Shown: positions 36,804 through 48,945 of the stretch, one piece after another
How positions within the stretch are numbered: position 1 is the first letter of the stretch
Layout of the letters: each line of letters begins with the position of its first letter
Origin: Gymnorhina tibicen
Taxonomy: Eukaryota; Chordata; Aves; Passeriformes; Artamidae
Length of the DNA stretch: 64,000 nucleotides
Assembly: GCA_013399875.1 (NCBI GenBank)
Contig: VXAZ01006880.1
Location: 124,001 to 188,000, forward strand
Direction of reading: 5' to 3'
The notes under the pieces: generated by a model
Seen by the model: only the letters and a program-made list of their open reading frames with translations
What the model was told of the DNA's origin: nothing
Database searches by the model: none
Translations under genes and position numbers: made by a program

Positions 36804-39800
36804 AGTATCCTGGAATGTGACTTCCAGGTCCAGGTGCACAGTAATAGAACTGCAAGGAAATTCCTAACAAAAAATGCTGCAAGAAAAGGACAAAGAGGGC
36901 ATTTCTAATAGTCTCTCTCTTCCAATGCCTCTGCAAAGGAAAATTAATTGCTATTTGTAGTCTTTTTTTCTCAGACTAGGTAATTTGGAATACTTCATCT
37001 GTAAATCAGCACTGCAGTTGGAGGTTAATGCAAGTCCTTAGGCCTTCCTTTTCTGAGCCACGTGGTCTTTGTCAAATGCTGCTAAAGTCAATTTTCTCTT
37101 ACCAGTGTTGACTTTTCATTAAGATACCTAATATTTGTGTTTGAGCCTTCATTATTATAATTATTTAGAACTTCATGATAAGAACAAACTTTGAGATTTG
37201 AAGTGTAGATTTAGAAACCTTGGATAATTGCACAGTAATTGATAATTGAACAGTAACAAACTGTTCAAGATTCTTGGTACTGAGAAGGTACCAAACCACC
37301 TTTGGTACCTTCTTCCATGTCAAGGAGTTGGAAAGAAACAAACTCAAAATGAAAAGACAGTATTTGATGCTCTACATTCATACAAGATACTGTGCTGTGG
37401 ACACTGTATATTCTTTTCTGGTTAATGCTTGTGGTCCCCCTAAATGTAGCAAGGTGTCATTTTATGATGTACCACACAGAGACATTGTTGAAAAAGATTT
37501 TTCCTCACCCCCAAAGGGTGCACTGCACTGTAAGGAACAAAGCATGACTAAAGCTGGGAGGAAAAATCAAGCAGTGCTTAAATCAGTTGTTGGCATGAAG
37601 AGTTACAACTCTTTGGCTTCATTCAGTAATGAGGCTGTAAATCATAGATATGACAGGGGGAAAAAATTCAGCATTATTTTTAGATAATGCTTGTTAGGTA
37701 GGGCTCACATAAACTGCAAAAATCCTAGAGCAAGGCATGGCAGCAAAATTATTATGGTCTGGACTTGGAAGGAAAAAGTGAAATGACAGCTCAGAGGGAA
37801 GAGTGATAAGAGTCTGCAAAAGCTGAAGCATATTAGTGCCAAAGAAGGAGAAGAATTTACTATGATGTAGAGGAAGTACTACAAGAATTAATGACCTGAA
37901 AAATTTGGAGGAAGTATAACTATGAGACTGCAAAATGCTTTAAAGTAGACTTAAAAAATAAGACTTGGGCACATGTCTAAAAATTATAGTTCAGGAACCA
38001 GCCTGAACATTGGAACTGGTTATTCTGCAGTCATATCTGAGCCTTATAGACTTCCTGCCACCACAGTGCTTTCCTGCCAGTAACCTCAACACTGATGGAG
38101 AACTGGTATGTTGGCTATTATATTACTGATCATGAACTGTTCTGTGGTAGGCCATGTAAAAAAAAGATAAAAACCTAATGGGTGACCTACTTCAAATAAT
38201 CTTTAACCCAATTACCTGGAGAAATCTCTGCAATGATAATGAGAAATATGAACTTTAAACTGAGGAAGAAAGAAAGTCTTATGTGATCTCGAGGCTCGGT
38301 ATTTACTCACCAAGAGCCTAAATCAAGTAAATAAGTATACAACAAAATGCAAAGGAATATGATCAGTGGACAGAAAGTCAGCAAAGGGAATACGCAGATG
38401 AAAACAGGGAACAGTATAGGTACTGAAGAAACTACGTGTCGTGTCAGAGACTGGGTGTAGTCAGTGAGAAACCAAATATTTATACACCAACACCGCAGCC
38501 TAGTAACACAGGGGAGGAAGCTGAGCTGGTGGGGGAAATGAAACTAGACGAGTGGAGGACAAGAGGAACATGGTGGAGTAAGAATCATGTTGGTACCAGT
38601 CGCTGGCGCTGAGATGTGTGCCATATGCAAACCCCATTATTTGTACATTGCTAAGGCAGATGGAGAATGCAACACACTCAGGATCAGACATAAACAAAGG
38701 AAAAAGAAGTAGCATGGCTTTAGTGGAATAGGTTTGAATCAAAAGTAAATCCATTTTAAAACAGTAAAATAAGTTATTGTGGGACAATACTGAAATCTGC
38801 ATAGATGTTTTCAGATTTCTGATGGTGTTAGGAAATATGTTTGGGAATTGCATGATGGATATTTTTGCCTTTCTTGATAAGAGTTGGAAAATAAGTCCTA
38901 CTTACAATGATGAGCCTTAGAAATTCTGAGATTTGATAGTTAACACATCTTGTCATACATTGTTCCCTTAATTAGAAAGAGGTGATGTTATTTAGCTTGT
39001 TTTGGGTGCATAATAAAATATGGTACAAATATAATATAGAGGAGTAAGTCACAGAAATTACCTGTGACTTGAATTATGTTGGCTTGATCTGCTATAAATT
39101 AAGAGAAAGAGAAAAGAAGATCTGTGAATAAGGCCTTCAGTTTTGAGAGAAAAAACCAGATAATTTTCTTGTATGATGGATGGGGATGAGTTAGTCAAGT
39201 TATTTGAGCAGGAAAGCTGAGAATCTTGCATGTAGACAGTACTGACGCTTGCTTAATTAGGATGTTGTGGAACTGTCAGGAATTCCTATGTCACACAAGG
39301 AAAAACATAAGGCACTCTGTACCTAACTAGATTACAGATACCTCCAGAGAGATATTAGCAGAAGCAGAGAGCTGGGAAAGAATGGAAAATGGTGTGCTTG
39401 CCAAAATACCCCACATCTTAGACATAAAGTATATGGCTACAGTAAGAATCAACAGAAAGCCAGTTGAGACACACCTTGTTAAGAACAAAGTAGATTTCAA
39501 GAGATCTTTTAGCCATATGAACTGGAAAGTTTATAGTGAAAAATGTTCAATGCAGTGAGGATGTGGTCAGGAGTAAAGCTATTTCTCTGTTATGATTCAA
39601 AACCTAAACCAGTGCCCAATCTTTCAGAGGTTTCCAAGTCGGCTAGCATGCAAAAAATTGTGAGACTGAGTTGCATCGTTATATTATACAATGCTTAGGT
39701 CTTATTAAAGACACACATGTTTTATCAGCACTTACAGGGGAAGGGGTATATCTGCATATCTGTAGGTGCATTAGTTTCACCTGGGATAGAAGAAAGTCTT

Positions 39801-39809
39801 TAAGAGTAA
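36804..39809. other. Intergenic sequence with a hairpin and a short tandem duplication
   Basis: Contains an 18-bp imperfect tandem duplication (37223-37240 and 37241-37258) and a perfect 13-bp hairpin (37283-37313). A 137-codon open frame (37274-37687, +) has no recognised domain. From about 38.2 kb the sequence becomes purine-rich on the + strand and may be the unrecognisable upstream part of the decayed LINE that follows. No gene was supported. Confidence 0.5.
37283..37313. repeat. Perfect short inverted repeat (hairpin)
   Basis: Arms AGAAGGTACCAAA (37283-37295) and its exact reverse complement (37301-37313) around a 5-nt loop CCACC. It is visible by eye and extends one further base only by a G-T pair. 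Confidence 0.85.
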
Positions 39810-40740
39810 ATTTGAAGGACAAGATTACTCAAAGATTGAAAACAAGGATACATTCGAACAATGATTTTGCAAACAGAGAGTTGTGCCACATAAATCTTCT
39901 ATTTCTTTCTCTAGAAAATCAGGGAACTACTTCGCAGTGGGGAGAATCTGATTTATTTGAACTAAATGCAACATATATAGGATCACATTAGAAGCTATCC
40001 ATGAAGAAGAGAATGTGTCCAAAATTTAAAATGGAGAAGAAGCTGGTAAAGGAGAAGAGAGATAAAGGAGCACCTTGCGAGTGAAGAGTTGGACAGATGA
40101 TGACAAAGATCATAATCTGTTGTCATCACAATCATACAGGTAGGCTTGATTGCATTGGGTACTGGAGCAATAGAAATGAGATAAAATTCAACAGTACAGC
40201 AGAGAAAAGCACTTAATGGAGAGAAAAATTACAAAACAACTTGAATTGGCTCTACCACAGGGGTAGTGGGCAATTAGGGCAGCTTAGAAAGAAGATGAAT
40301 TTAGGTGAGAGAATGGACAACCATCTGTCAAGTCGCTGACAAGATATACAACCCTGGGAAAAGACGAAAGTCTTGGGAGATATCGTTCAGAGCATTTCTA
40401 GTAATGATGCTGGGTATTTGAACGACTGATGGAAGCTGGAAGAGGTGCAATTAAGGGCACAACAGATGCTTAAGGGAATGGAGACACTCAGGAGAAATTT
40501 GCATTCTTTGGCTTAGAAAGACAAAGTGGAAAAAGGGATATTGCTCTCTGCAATGAACGAGGGGGATAACCAGTACCACGAGATGACGTCTTACACCAAG
40601 GAACAAGATCAAACAGATAGAGATGCTTCGCCTGTATGGAATCTGAAAATGAGGGCAAGAAGGCTCTGGAGGAGCCCTCCATTAGAAATAGTCCATAGAC
40701 TTTTAAGATAGAAATCAGAGTAATATGAAAAATCACTTTT
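39810..40740 (+). mobile_element. Ancient CR1/L3-like LINE remnant (decayed RT region)
   Basis: No intact frame, but the order of degraded words follows a CR1/L3-type ORF2. GATTTTGCAAACAGAGAGTTG and CAAATCTTC-like text (the G-x-T-N-L-L region) at 39.86-39.9 kb is followed by AGATAAAATTCAACAGT near 40.18 kb. Next come GAAGCTGGAAGAGGTGCAAT, then AAGGGCACAACAGATGCTTAAG (40.43-40.48 kb) and GGCTTAGAAAGACAAAGTGG near 40.51 kb, matching the end of the RT frame. The match is from memory and by eye, and boundaries are approximate. Confidence 0.5.
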
Positions 40741-43700
40741 GTGCCTAGGTGACTGTTTGAACAGGAAATTGCTTTGGATGAGCTTGGAAAATCTTTCTAA
40801 ACCTGCAGTATAAATGTGTATTCAATCTTCTGTGAACAGGTAGTCTCTGATTCCTCTCTCCAGGTCCCTTAGTCTACAATGCAGGAACTATTTAGTTCTT
40901 CCGTGTAAACACACTTCTCAGTAAACATTTCCCGAGATTCATCCTTCTTAACACAACAATGAACTTATTCATAAATTTCATGGGTTAAGTAGCATTTCCA
41001 GTAGTAGCCAAGGAGAAAAAACAAATTTTTTTTCACCTCTATCAATGCTGTGGAAGATCCTGCAGGTAAAAAAACCCAAACCCTTTCATTTTACTTTATT
41101 TGAATGGTCTGTCATAATTTTAAATGCTATAAGCCACCAAAGCAGTGTCTCCTCAGAGAACTGCTGGCCTGCTGTGTCTGAGGAACTGCACAAAGTTTTA
41201 GGAAGAGGATGACATGCAAATGTCATTCTGCTGAGCTTATTTAAGTTACAAGTGAAAAATGCCTCAAACATTTCTTATGTCACTCACCTCCTTCTCCCCC
41301 ATTTCATATTTGGAAAGACTGTTTTACTCCTACAAGAAGTCCGTATGTGGCACAGGATGCCACCATGTATAATTGCACAGATGGTGAAATGACTGGCTTT
41401 TCTACACTAGCAGAGCTGTTCTGAGCGGCTGAACTACGTAGAAATTCCGTGCCAAACTCTTGCCTTCCTCAGACCAAGCTCTCTACCACCTCTTCCATGT
41501 ACTTATCATGCCTAGTGTAGGTATGTACAGTATCATTTGGAGAAAGTTTGCCAGTCTCAGTGTCTGAGTTAATGGCCTACCCAGAGTGGCTGAGTCAGAC
41601 AGGAATTTTTGTGTGTAAATAGTGCATAAAAAGATGTATCATATAGGAAATATTAAAATACATGCACTGTTGGTCTAGTAAAGTAAGTCTTCCATTTTAT
41701 TATTGTTCTTCAGTTCACTTAAGAAAAAGACTTGCAGAAGATTCCATGTCAGAAAGGGGACATGCATTATTAGCCACAATTTAGTTTTGCTGTGCTGGAT
41801 GCTGAATAGGGGAGAGAATTCTGTGTGACAGAAAACGAGAAAGTGGTGGAATTGCACAGAACTATCTAATCCCTTCAATGTAGGAAAACACAATCAAAGG
41901 GAAACAGTCTAGGATGGTCGTGGAGAGGCTTGAAATATGCAGGATAGATAAAGAGGTGGGGGTGCAGAACACTGTACTTGGTCTCAACTGCTCTGGTATT
42001 TCACTTAATGTATCCTAGCACAGCAAGGGATTGATTAAACTCACTGGCAATGTCTTCACCTCAGTGTTCAAGCCCCAAGTTAGGGAAAAAAGCTTCATTT
42101 TTACAAGGCAAATTGTAAAGGCAATCTAATTGTACTTCTGCAAAAGTAACACTTCCTGCTCATTTCATAAAGAGAATGAATTGCCAAAAAACTTGCTTTT
42201 TCCTCTGTGAAAGTGAAAACCCTGAGATTCCTCAGGTTTCAGTGTAATAAATTTTATACAGGAGAAGTAACTAAATTTGTATATTTAAGAAGAGAAAAAC
42301 TGTGTCAGAAATTCAATAATTTTTCATCTATCTACTGAAAATTTTCTGGAAACTATTTCAGAGGTTTTGAATGATGAAGCTAAGCCATCAACTTTCTGCT
42401 CAAGGGAAACTTCCCCATAGGAAGCATGCATAATATCAACTAAAATGATGTAATTCTTTTCTGGAAGTAACACATCAAGGTCAACATATAAAGCCCACGA
42501 AGTAATTTTACAAGTGGTGCTTTACTTTTGAAGATACTAGTCCTATGTGAGGGTGTTCCTAAGTGACAGGTGATGATTAAACTAGAGTGGAAGAATTGAA
42601 AGGCAGCAATGAAAAAGTGTTTCCATTTCTTTGTCTCTGATTGCCATTCTAGTAAGTGGTCCAGGGGTAAGAACATAGGATGATTCCATGAGGTGTGGCA
42701 AAAACTGAGGAATGAAACAATTAAGTGCTTGCAGATGATGTATCTTATTCTTTCAGATTTCTGTACATGGAGGAGGTTTAATGCAGTCAGAACAATTTCC
42801 AGCCTGATGATTCTATATTACTCTTCATTAAAATTTTTTTCTTTTCTGGAAAACCTCCTCAACTCAATTGCTTTTAGTACTTAGGCAGGTTGATTTCATT
42901 GAGAGCAAGCAGTGAGAGGATAAATTAAATGTTCTGAACATACAAGTTATAATTTCAGTGGGTTTATGTTTATAAATAGTGCCCAAATTCTTTGTGTGAA
43001 TCTGCATAGCAGTAGGATTTGATCATACTTACAGCTTCTGCATTCAGACATGTTTATTGGTTTTGTTTCAAAGTGGTTGCTTTATTACTCTGTAGTACAA
43101 ATAAAAAGTTGTGGTTTAAAATCGAGCTTCAGTCACTCTCTCAGGTCCAGAAGAAGAGTTGATAGAACTGTTTATTAAACATTTTGATAGAATTTTCCCA
43201 TATCCTTTCTGGCCCATTTATGTCACATGAACCTTTTTCTAAACCCAGTGTTAAACATGCCTTGGTTAAATGCCATCTGATCACTGATCATGTTTGTGTA
43301 AATTTGGATTCCTGCATGGACAGTGCCTGTTCTCCACGTAATTTGACATAGGACAATCAGGCATAATCTGCATTCAGACTCATCTCTGAGTTGGTATCCT
43401 AAAAGAATTTGCACTTTTGGTCTTTTTTAGAAACCTGGTTGGGGTTGGAATAGACTTGAGGTCATTAAGTCCACCCCTCTTGCTCTCCTAAAATATCCCT
43501 GCTGGTGTGTGTTTGCATGTAAAGAGATATGGCATGAAGAGCCAGGCACGAGGTTTTACACATTGGCAGGTGCCAGTTGGGTGCAGAGCAGTGAGGGTGA
43601 GCGAGGCATGCCGTGCTCCTGACCCCCACTGCCTGTTGGAGCATTGCCTACACCTGCAATGCCTGCACTACTGCCTGTAGTTTCCTACTGGGCACAAACC

Positions 43701-46700
43701 TAATTGTCCTGCTTTGAAAGGCATCCCACAAGTGATAGAGCACAAGTGCAGTGTAGAAGACACAGGCAACAGAATCCTTGAAAGAAACTGGCAGTGGAGG
43801 TATCCCCAAAATACAGCAGAAGAGACTGAGTAAAACATAAAACTAGCTCTATTTCCTGCTGCTTACCAGTCTGAAATCAGCCTGGAATAGCTCAAAAGAT
43901 GCAGCAGTGAACATGAGTCAGAAGTGATAGTGGTTTCCGGTTTTCGGACTGTGCTCCTGTATAGTTGTTATGGGAGAACTTTCTAGTCTTGACCTGTACT
44001 CATTTTTAATATCATTTATTTGAAGGAGTTTTACGTGCAAACTTTGCTTTTTATTTTTCCTAGTTGCAGTAATTTTTGAACAAACATTTTGGCATACTAC
44101 TGAATACAATTTGGAATACTATTCATTGGAATTCAAAGCATATCTGAATTTTGGAGGTTTCCCCACTAGTCTAACAGATGTGGTAAGCAATTATTACATG
44201 CTAAAAATTCTACACTTAACCTTAACCCTCTGCTGTTTCTGGGTGGGTTTTTGGACAAAGGAGATTTTTTTTTCATTTTAATGCAACTGTGGCAAAGAAC
44301 TTCTGATCTGTTGCCAGAACATTATAGTGTGTTCCTCCTTGGGATAGTAATCCTTTAGGTTTTATAGCTTATATTTTTGCATAAACAATTTGTAGTTGCA
44401 GAAGTGCACAAGCATAGTCATTAAAATCTGGTTAATATGGGGCAATATGAGTGTGAGGCTTAGACAGCTTGTGGTTACAGAACAGATAACATAGATTGTT
44501 AATAGAGATCGTAGTGTACAAATGGAAATGGGGCATAAAGTTTTTTCTTCCTTTGTCAGCTTCTTAGTAAACTAAACCCATTTAATCAGACCTGATAGAG
44601 ACAGCAGCACATTTCACCAGTATTTTTTAACTAGGAACAAATTCTGCAGTATTTTTTCTATGCCTGAACTAAACAGAAAAATACAGTGTGACAATTCAGT
44701 GTTTCCTGGGTAGCACATGGGAGGTCAGTCATGTGGTGAAGGAGAGATTTAGCAGAAGCCTTACGGTCCCAGTCCACTGAAGGTCAAAAACATGAATTTC
44801 TTTCTTCCTTGGCACAGCACCAGTACAATGAACGGCTCTTTCAGGCATTTGTGGAGTGAAAACAGAAAGACTACTGAGAGAATGCTGGAGCATTCTCTGC
44901 CTTCATTTAGAACATTGTCTGCCATTGCTTTAATCTCAGCTGCATCTTTGTGTTCCTGTTAGTGCTCCATGGAAAAGGTACCTGTGAGTTCTCAGGGTGG
45001 GAAGGACTGCAGTGACATAGCTCTGATGGTTACACATCTACTGCATTTCTTCATGGAAATCTGGGAGAAAGCCATTGCTGTTCAGGTGTGTCACTATTGT
45101 TTTGCCTGCTGTAGGCATTTTTAAGTTGCTTCTAAGATTTTTAATCAAATAGAAACATGAATTCTAGAGCTGAATGAGCTAGAGCTTTGGTGTAGAGGCA
45201 TGAGAGGGGTGATAGGAGCTTTGGTTGCTATGGCAAGGTAGTTTCCTCAGGAAACCTCATGATTTTGTTGCCTCCTTAGCTTGGTGTTCTTTATAGTGGG
45301 AGCAAATAGTCTTTACGTCATTCAGTTTCCTCTTGCTTGGTTCTTTCTGTTCAGCCTTACAAACCACAGAAATGGGAAATCCAAAATCTGAGAGCAACTT
45401 GTTGAAGATAAGAGTTTTCTGAGAGATCATGTTAAACATAAATACACAGAGTAAAGCAAACCATCTGAATTATGTCCTCAAATGCGTAACATACTAAGTT
45501 TGTCATTTCTTGCAATAAATTTTTAGTGAATTCAGCAATTGAAGAGAGTAAATAGGAAAAGGGGAAGGAAAGGAAGGGCAACTGAAACAGAAATCAGTCA
45601 AAGAGAAAAGTTTTAGTTAAATAATCTCTGTTGCAGTTCAATAGATGAATTGTATGAATGAAGTGGCTTGCTTTAATAGCTGGCAGGAAAAAAGCTGATC
45701 TGCATTACTTTCCCATAAACAGTACTTAAGAACAATTTAAATGAGAACTTGCTGAAGGCCTGGCAGATAAAAGCAGTCAAAAATAGTTTGAAAATGCTTT
45801 TAATCTAGATTATCACAATGTTTCAATAAAATGAAAGTGTTGATTTTCAAACTCAATTCTCAATTCCTTTGACAAAATTTTAATACAACCTTTGTTAACC
45901 TTTATTCAGTGACTTTTAGAATGAAAGAATCTTCTACGTCTTCCAAAGATATTTACTGAGTATGGGAGAGAGCTGATACCATCCAGCTGTTATATTAGCA
46001 GCTCGTGAAGAGTTTGAGAGTAGCAGGAACGCATAAAAGCACATAGACTTGCGATCTGTAGGAACTACTGCAGCAAAACTTGGGAGCAAATGAATAAAAG
46101 AGATTTCACAGACGCAGCACATGTGTGAAACAAAATCTGACAAATTGAGATATCAGAAAAAAGTAACTGTAAAAAGCAAATCACTAGAACATGGAAAAAT
46201 TTCTAGAGGACTCTTTGTTTTCTTGGCTCGCTTGTTATTTAATGTTTTCCTCTTTAATGAGTAATGAATATAAAACCATTTCCAATAAAGTTTATGGAAA
46301 ACAGGGGTGCACTAAAAAAATGGTCAGACAGGTCCATTTTACAGAGCAGTCTAGTTCACCTGGTTGGCCTGTACCTTATATTTTAGTACAGCTGCAAGTG
46401 ATACTTTAGATATGTGAGCAGAGAACAGTTTACAAGACAGGAAACCGAATCCCACAAACAGCAAACAGCAATGTGCATTTCTCTTTTTTTATGATTGATG
46501 GCTAACTGGAAATGAGATTGTGATACACACACATTGTATAATTTTTGCCTTAGACCACACCTACATCTAAACTATTATTCTCTTTTCCGTTTTTTTTCAC
46601 TCCTATTGATTTGATAATCTAAACCAAAAATTTACACAGTGACATTTGCATTGTTTCCTCCTTCCAAATGTAAATATTTTGATTTCTTCCCATCCTGTTT

Positions 46701-47009
46701 CAACACTACATTGTTCCAGACTGATTCAGCTGTTTCATTTTGCTCAGTCTTGCTCAACTAAGTATTAGCTTTACTTCTAATGCAAAACCATCACTTTTTT
46801 AGAAGTGAGCCTGTAACTTTCCATTATTAGGGCTGAACCATTAAAATTCTGTTTCCCTGATTGCTTGCAGAAACAAGACCAAAAACTTAATAGCTTTTCA
46901 AGACCATCTCCTACTAATTGTGGGAGATGCTTGATGCACTGCTTGACAGTCCAGGTAGGATTTAAGCTGACCTTTAGACCATATAACATTTTCTCCATTG
47001 ATTGCAACA
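40741..47009. other. Intergenic sequence, mostly unique
   Basis: AT-rich DNA with no supported gene, apart from a possible short CR1 scrap at 43437-43490. Short open frames on both strands lack resemblance to known proteins. Confidence 0.6.
43437..43490 (-). mobile_element. Possible short CR1 3'-end scrap, reverse orientation
   Basis: GGTTGGGGTTGGAATAGACTT, then GAGGTCATTAAGTCCACCCC resembles the reverse complement of the CR1 3' terminus. Only about 50 bp is recognisable, so chance similarity or another LINE family is possible. Confidence 0.45.
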
Positions 47010-47068
47010 GAAACCAAACACTGAAAATGATGAACAGACTGGGTAAATGAGACAGTAATGTGCCCTTG
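47010..47068 (+). mobile_element. CR1 LINE fragment, left part, split by an LTR
   Basis: The end of this stretch (GATGAACAGACTGGGTAAAT, then GAGACAGTAATGTGCCCTTG) matches the CR1 RT C-terminal region around the V-D-x-x-L, S-Q-Q-C-A-L words. The match continues in the same orientation directly after the LTR at 47,724, so both pieces are one older CR1 copy. Confidence 0.7.
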
Positions 47069-47238
47069 TGTCGTGGTTTAAGCCCAGCTGGAAATTAAGC
47101 CCCCAGCCACTCGCTCAGTCCCCAGTCCCTCACCCCCTGATGGAATGGAGAGGAGAATCAAAAGTAAGGCTTGTAGGTTGAGATAGGAATGGTTTAATAA
47201 CTGAAAATGAAGTAAAAAAAAAAAAGAAAAAAAAAAAA

Positions 47239-47290
47239 GAAGAAAAAAAAATGATGCCCACTACAATTGCTCACCACCCATTTTCTNAAA

Positions 47291-47323
<33 letters not shown>

Positions 47324-47361
47324 AAATGATGCCCACTACAATTGCTCACCACCCATTTTCT
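47239..47361. repeat. Exact 48-bp duplication around a single N
   Basis: Positions 47239-47286 and 47314-47361 are identical (GAAGAAAAAAAAATGATGCC through CACCCATTTTCT), separated by one N at 47287 and 26 A. This is the pattern of two overlapping contig ends joined without collapsing the overlap. It lies in a poly-A run that is hard to assemble. Confidence 0.9.
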
Positions 47362-47560
47362 GGTGGCAGACCCTGTTCCTGAACCCAAATCACCCTTCCC
47401 CCCTGTGCTTCACTCTGGGTCACTCCCCCAGTTTACGTACTGGACATGACACTCCATAGTGTGGAACATCCCTTTGCCCAGTTCAAGTCACCCTTCCTGG
47501 CTATGCTCCTTCCCAGTTTCTTTTCCTTATTGTCCCTCCTTGCTTGCAGAGCATGAGACA

Positions 47561-47581
47561 CAAAACAAACAAACAAACAAA
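47561..47581. repeat. (AAAC)n simple repeat
   Basis: About five units of AAAC/CAAA inside the LTR. Short and unremarkable, but length differences between copies of this LTR are likely here. Confidence 0.8.
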
Positions 47582-47723
47582 GTCATTGACTTCAGATAAA
47601 CAGAACTTAGCAAAACCCAAACCATCAGTTTATTATCAACATTATTCTCATTTTGAGTCCAAAATACAGCGCTGTACCAGCTACTGAGAAGAAATTAACT
47701 CCATCCCAGCTGAAACAAGGACA

Positions 47724-47842
47724 CTGCTGCAAAGAAGGTAATGATGTCTTGGGCTACATCAGGCAAAGTACTGCCAGCAGATCAAGTGAGGCAATCCTTC
47801 CCCTCTGCTCAGCACTGGTGAGGCCACAACTGCAGTGCCATT
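47724..47842 (+). mobile_element. CR1 LINE fragment, right part, split by an LTR
   Basis: Encodes a degraded RT C-terminus: DVLGYIRQSTASRSSEAILP then LCSALVRPQLQC, a clear CR1 signature. It joins the left part (47010-47068) if the LTR is removed. The CR1 match is lost at about 47,842. Confidence 0.87.
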
Positions 47843-48903
47843 AACAGGTCCTGGCTCCATGGAAAATTACTCCCTCGTCCCGGTATTTAATTCAGTGACA
47901 ATCAAAGCTGAACAAATTTTTAAGCCAATGAATGTTCACCCAGGCCAACAGATACAATTAATGAAGGACAGAAAATCAGCACTGATACATCAAGACGGAG
48001 GAGCAATACATTATGCATTCACTTGACAGCAAGTGATGTGAAAATAAATAAGGTAGCATAAATTAATCTGAAGACGAAATATATAGAAGTCCTGAAATTG
48101 AGCAAGTAAGTAGAGATTATTTTCATTGGTATTGTTTTAAATTTCAAATAGAAAGATCCTAATAGTCTCCTGAGATCTGCCGTTAGAATGACTAAAGAAA
48201 GCCTTATACATTATCTCCTGTTTAATTGGTGTTATGGTCTTTCGAATAACTTCAGTTTACCCTACTGAAATCAAATATGATGTACTTACTGCAGTTGGTT
48301 AAACTCATAACTTTAACAACATTCTGGGAAAATGAATGTATCAGTATCACCCACAAGCATTATTTATATTAAACAAAAGTGCTACACAAACACCATAGAA
48401 AAGCAAAAATATGGCCATATGGACTATGAGAGCTGCTTTGAAGCAGTACTGCTGCTGCTCCTGCTGTTTTGGGCAACTGCAGTATCTTTTGACTAAAACC
48501 TTGCAAAGCTTTGATCCTTAAGTTTAAGAGCCCAAATGGATGTATATATTAAAAGGGAGTTTTTCTGTGTGGCAACCGCTTTATTTGTGAGATCAAAACA
48601 TGCGTGATGGAATTGGTGCAGACATCAGATTTCCCCATAAAACCTGTTACTTTTGGCTTAAGCAAATTTTTTGTGGGCTTATTTGTTGTTCCTCCTGAAA
48701 TGAATATAAGAAAGGCTATCAAGGGCTTCAGTGGAAAACATACTGAATTTTTGAATCATTACTGACTCACATTATTTAGAAAAATACCAGCTAACTCCAA
48801 GGACACCTTACTGTGGAAGGACCAGGTTTGTTCCTGAGACTTTTCAAAACAATGTTTGCATTCTCGGTCACTGAAATAATTTAATTTTGCTTAACGTAGG
48901 CTA

Positions 48904-48945
48904 AAAAGAAATGTATGAAGGTTGAAAAGAAATGTATGAAGATTG
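48904..48945. repeat. 21-bp tandem duplication
   Basis: AAAAGAAATGTATGAAGGTTG is followed at once by the same 21 bases with one G-to-A change. A simple local duplication. Confidence 0.85.

Larger units (their letters stand above)
47069..47723 (-). mobile_element. Avian endogenous-retrovirus solo LTR (about 655 bp)
   Basis: Bounded by TG/CA-type ends: + strand start TGTCGTGGTTTAAGCCCAGC, end CCCAGCTGAAACAAGGACA. I recognise the family as a widespread avian ERV LTR. Its sense orientation is the minus strand: the TATA region is at 47431-47440 (degraded, TACGTAAA on the minus strand), and an ATTAAA signal is at 47193-47198 (minus). No internal retroviral genes flank it, so it is a solo LTR left by recombination. 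Exact 4-6 bp target duplications are not clear (CTTG on the left, ACTG or CTG on the right). It interrupts an older CR1 and contains an N and a duplicated segment (47239-47361). Exact family name uncertain (ERVL-like). Confidence 0.85.

Noticed and set aside
37274..37687. 137-codon open frame on the + strand, the longest in the window
   Set aside because: Composition looks random, it starts inside a hairpin, and no family is recognised. It is most likely chance.
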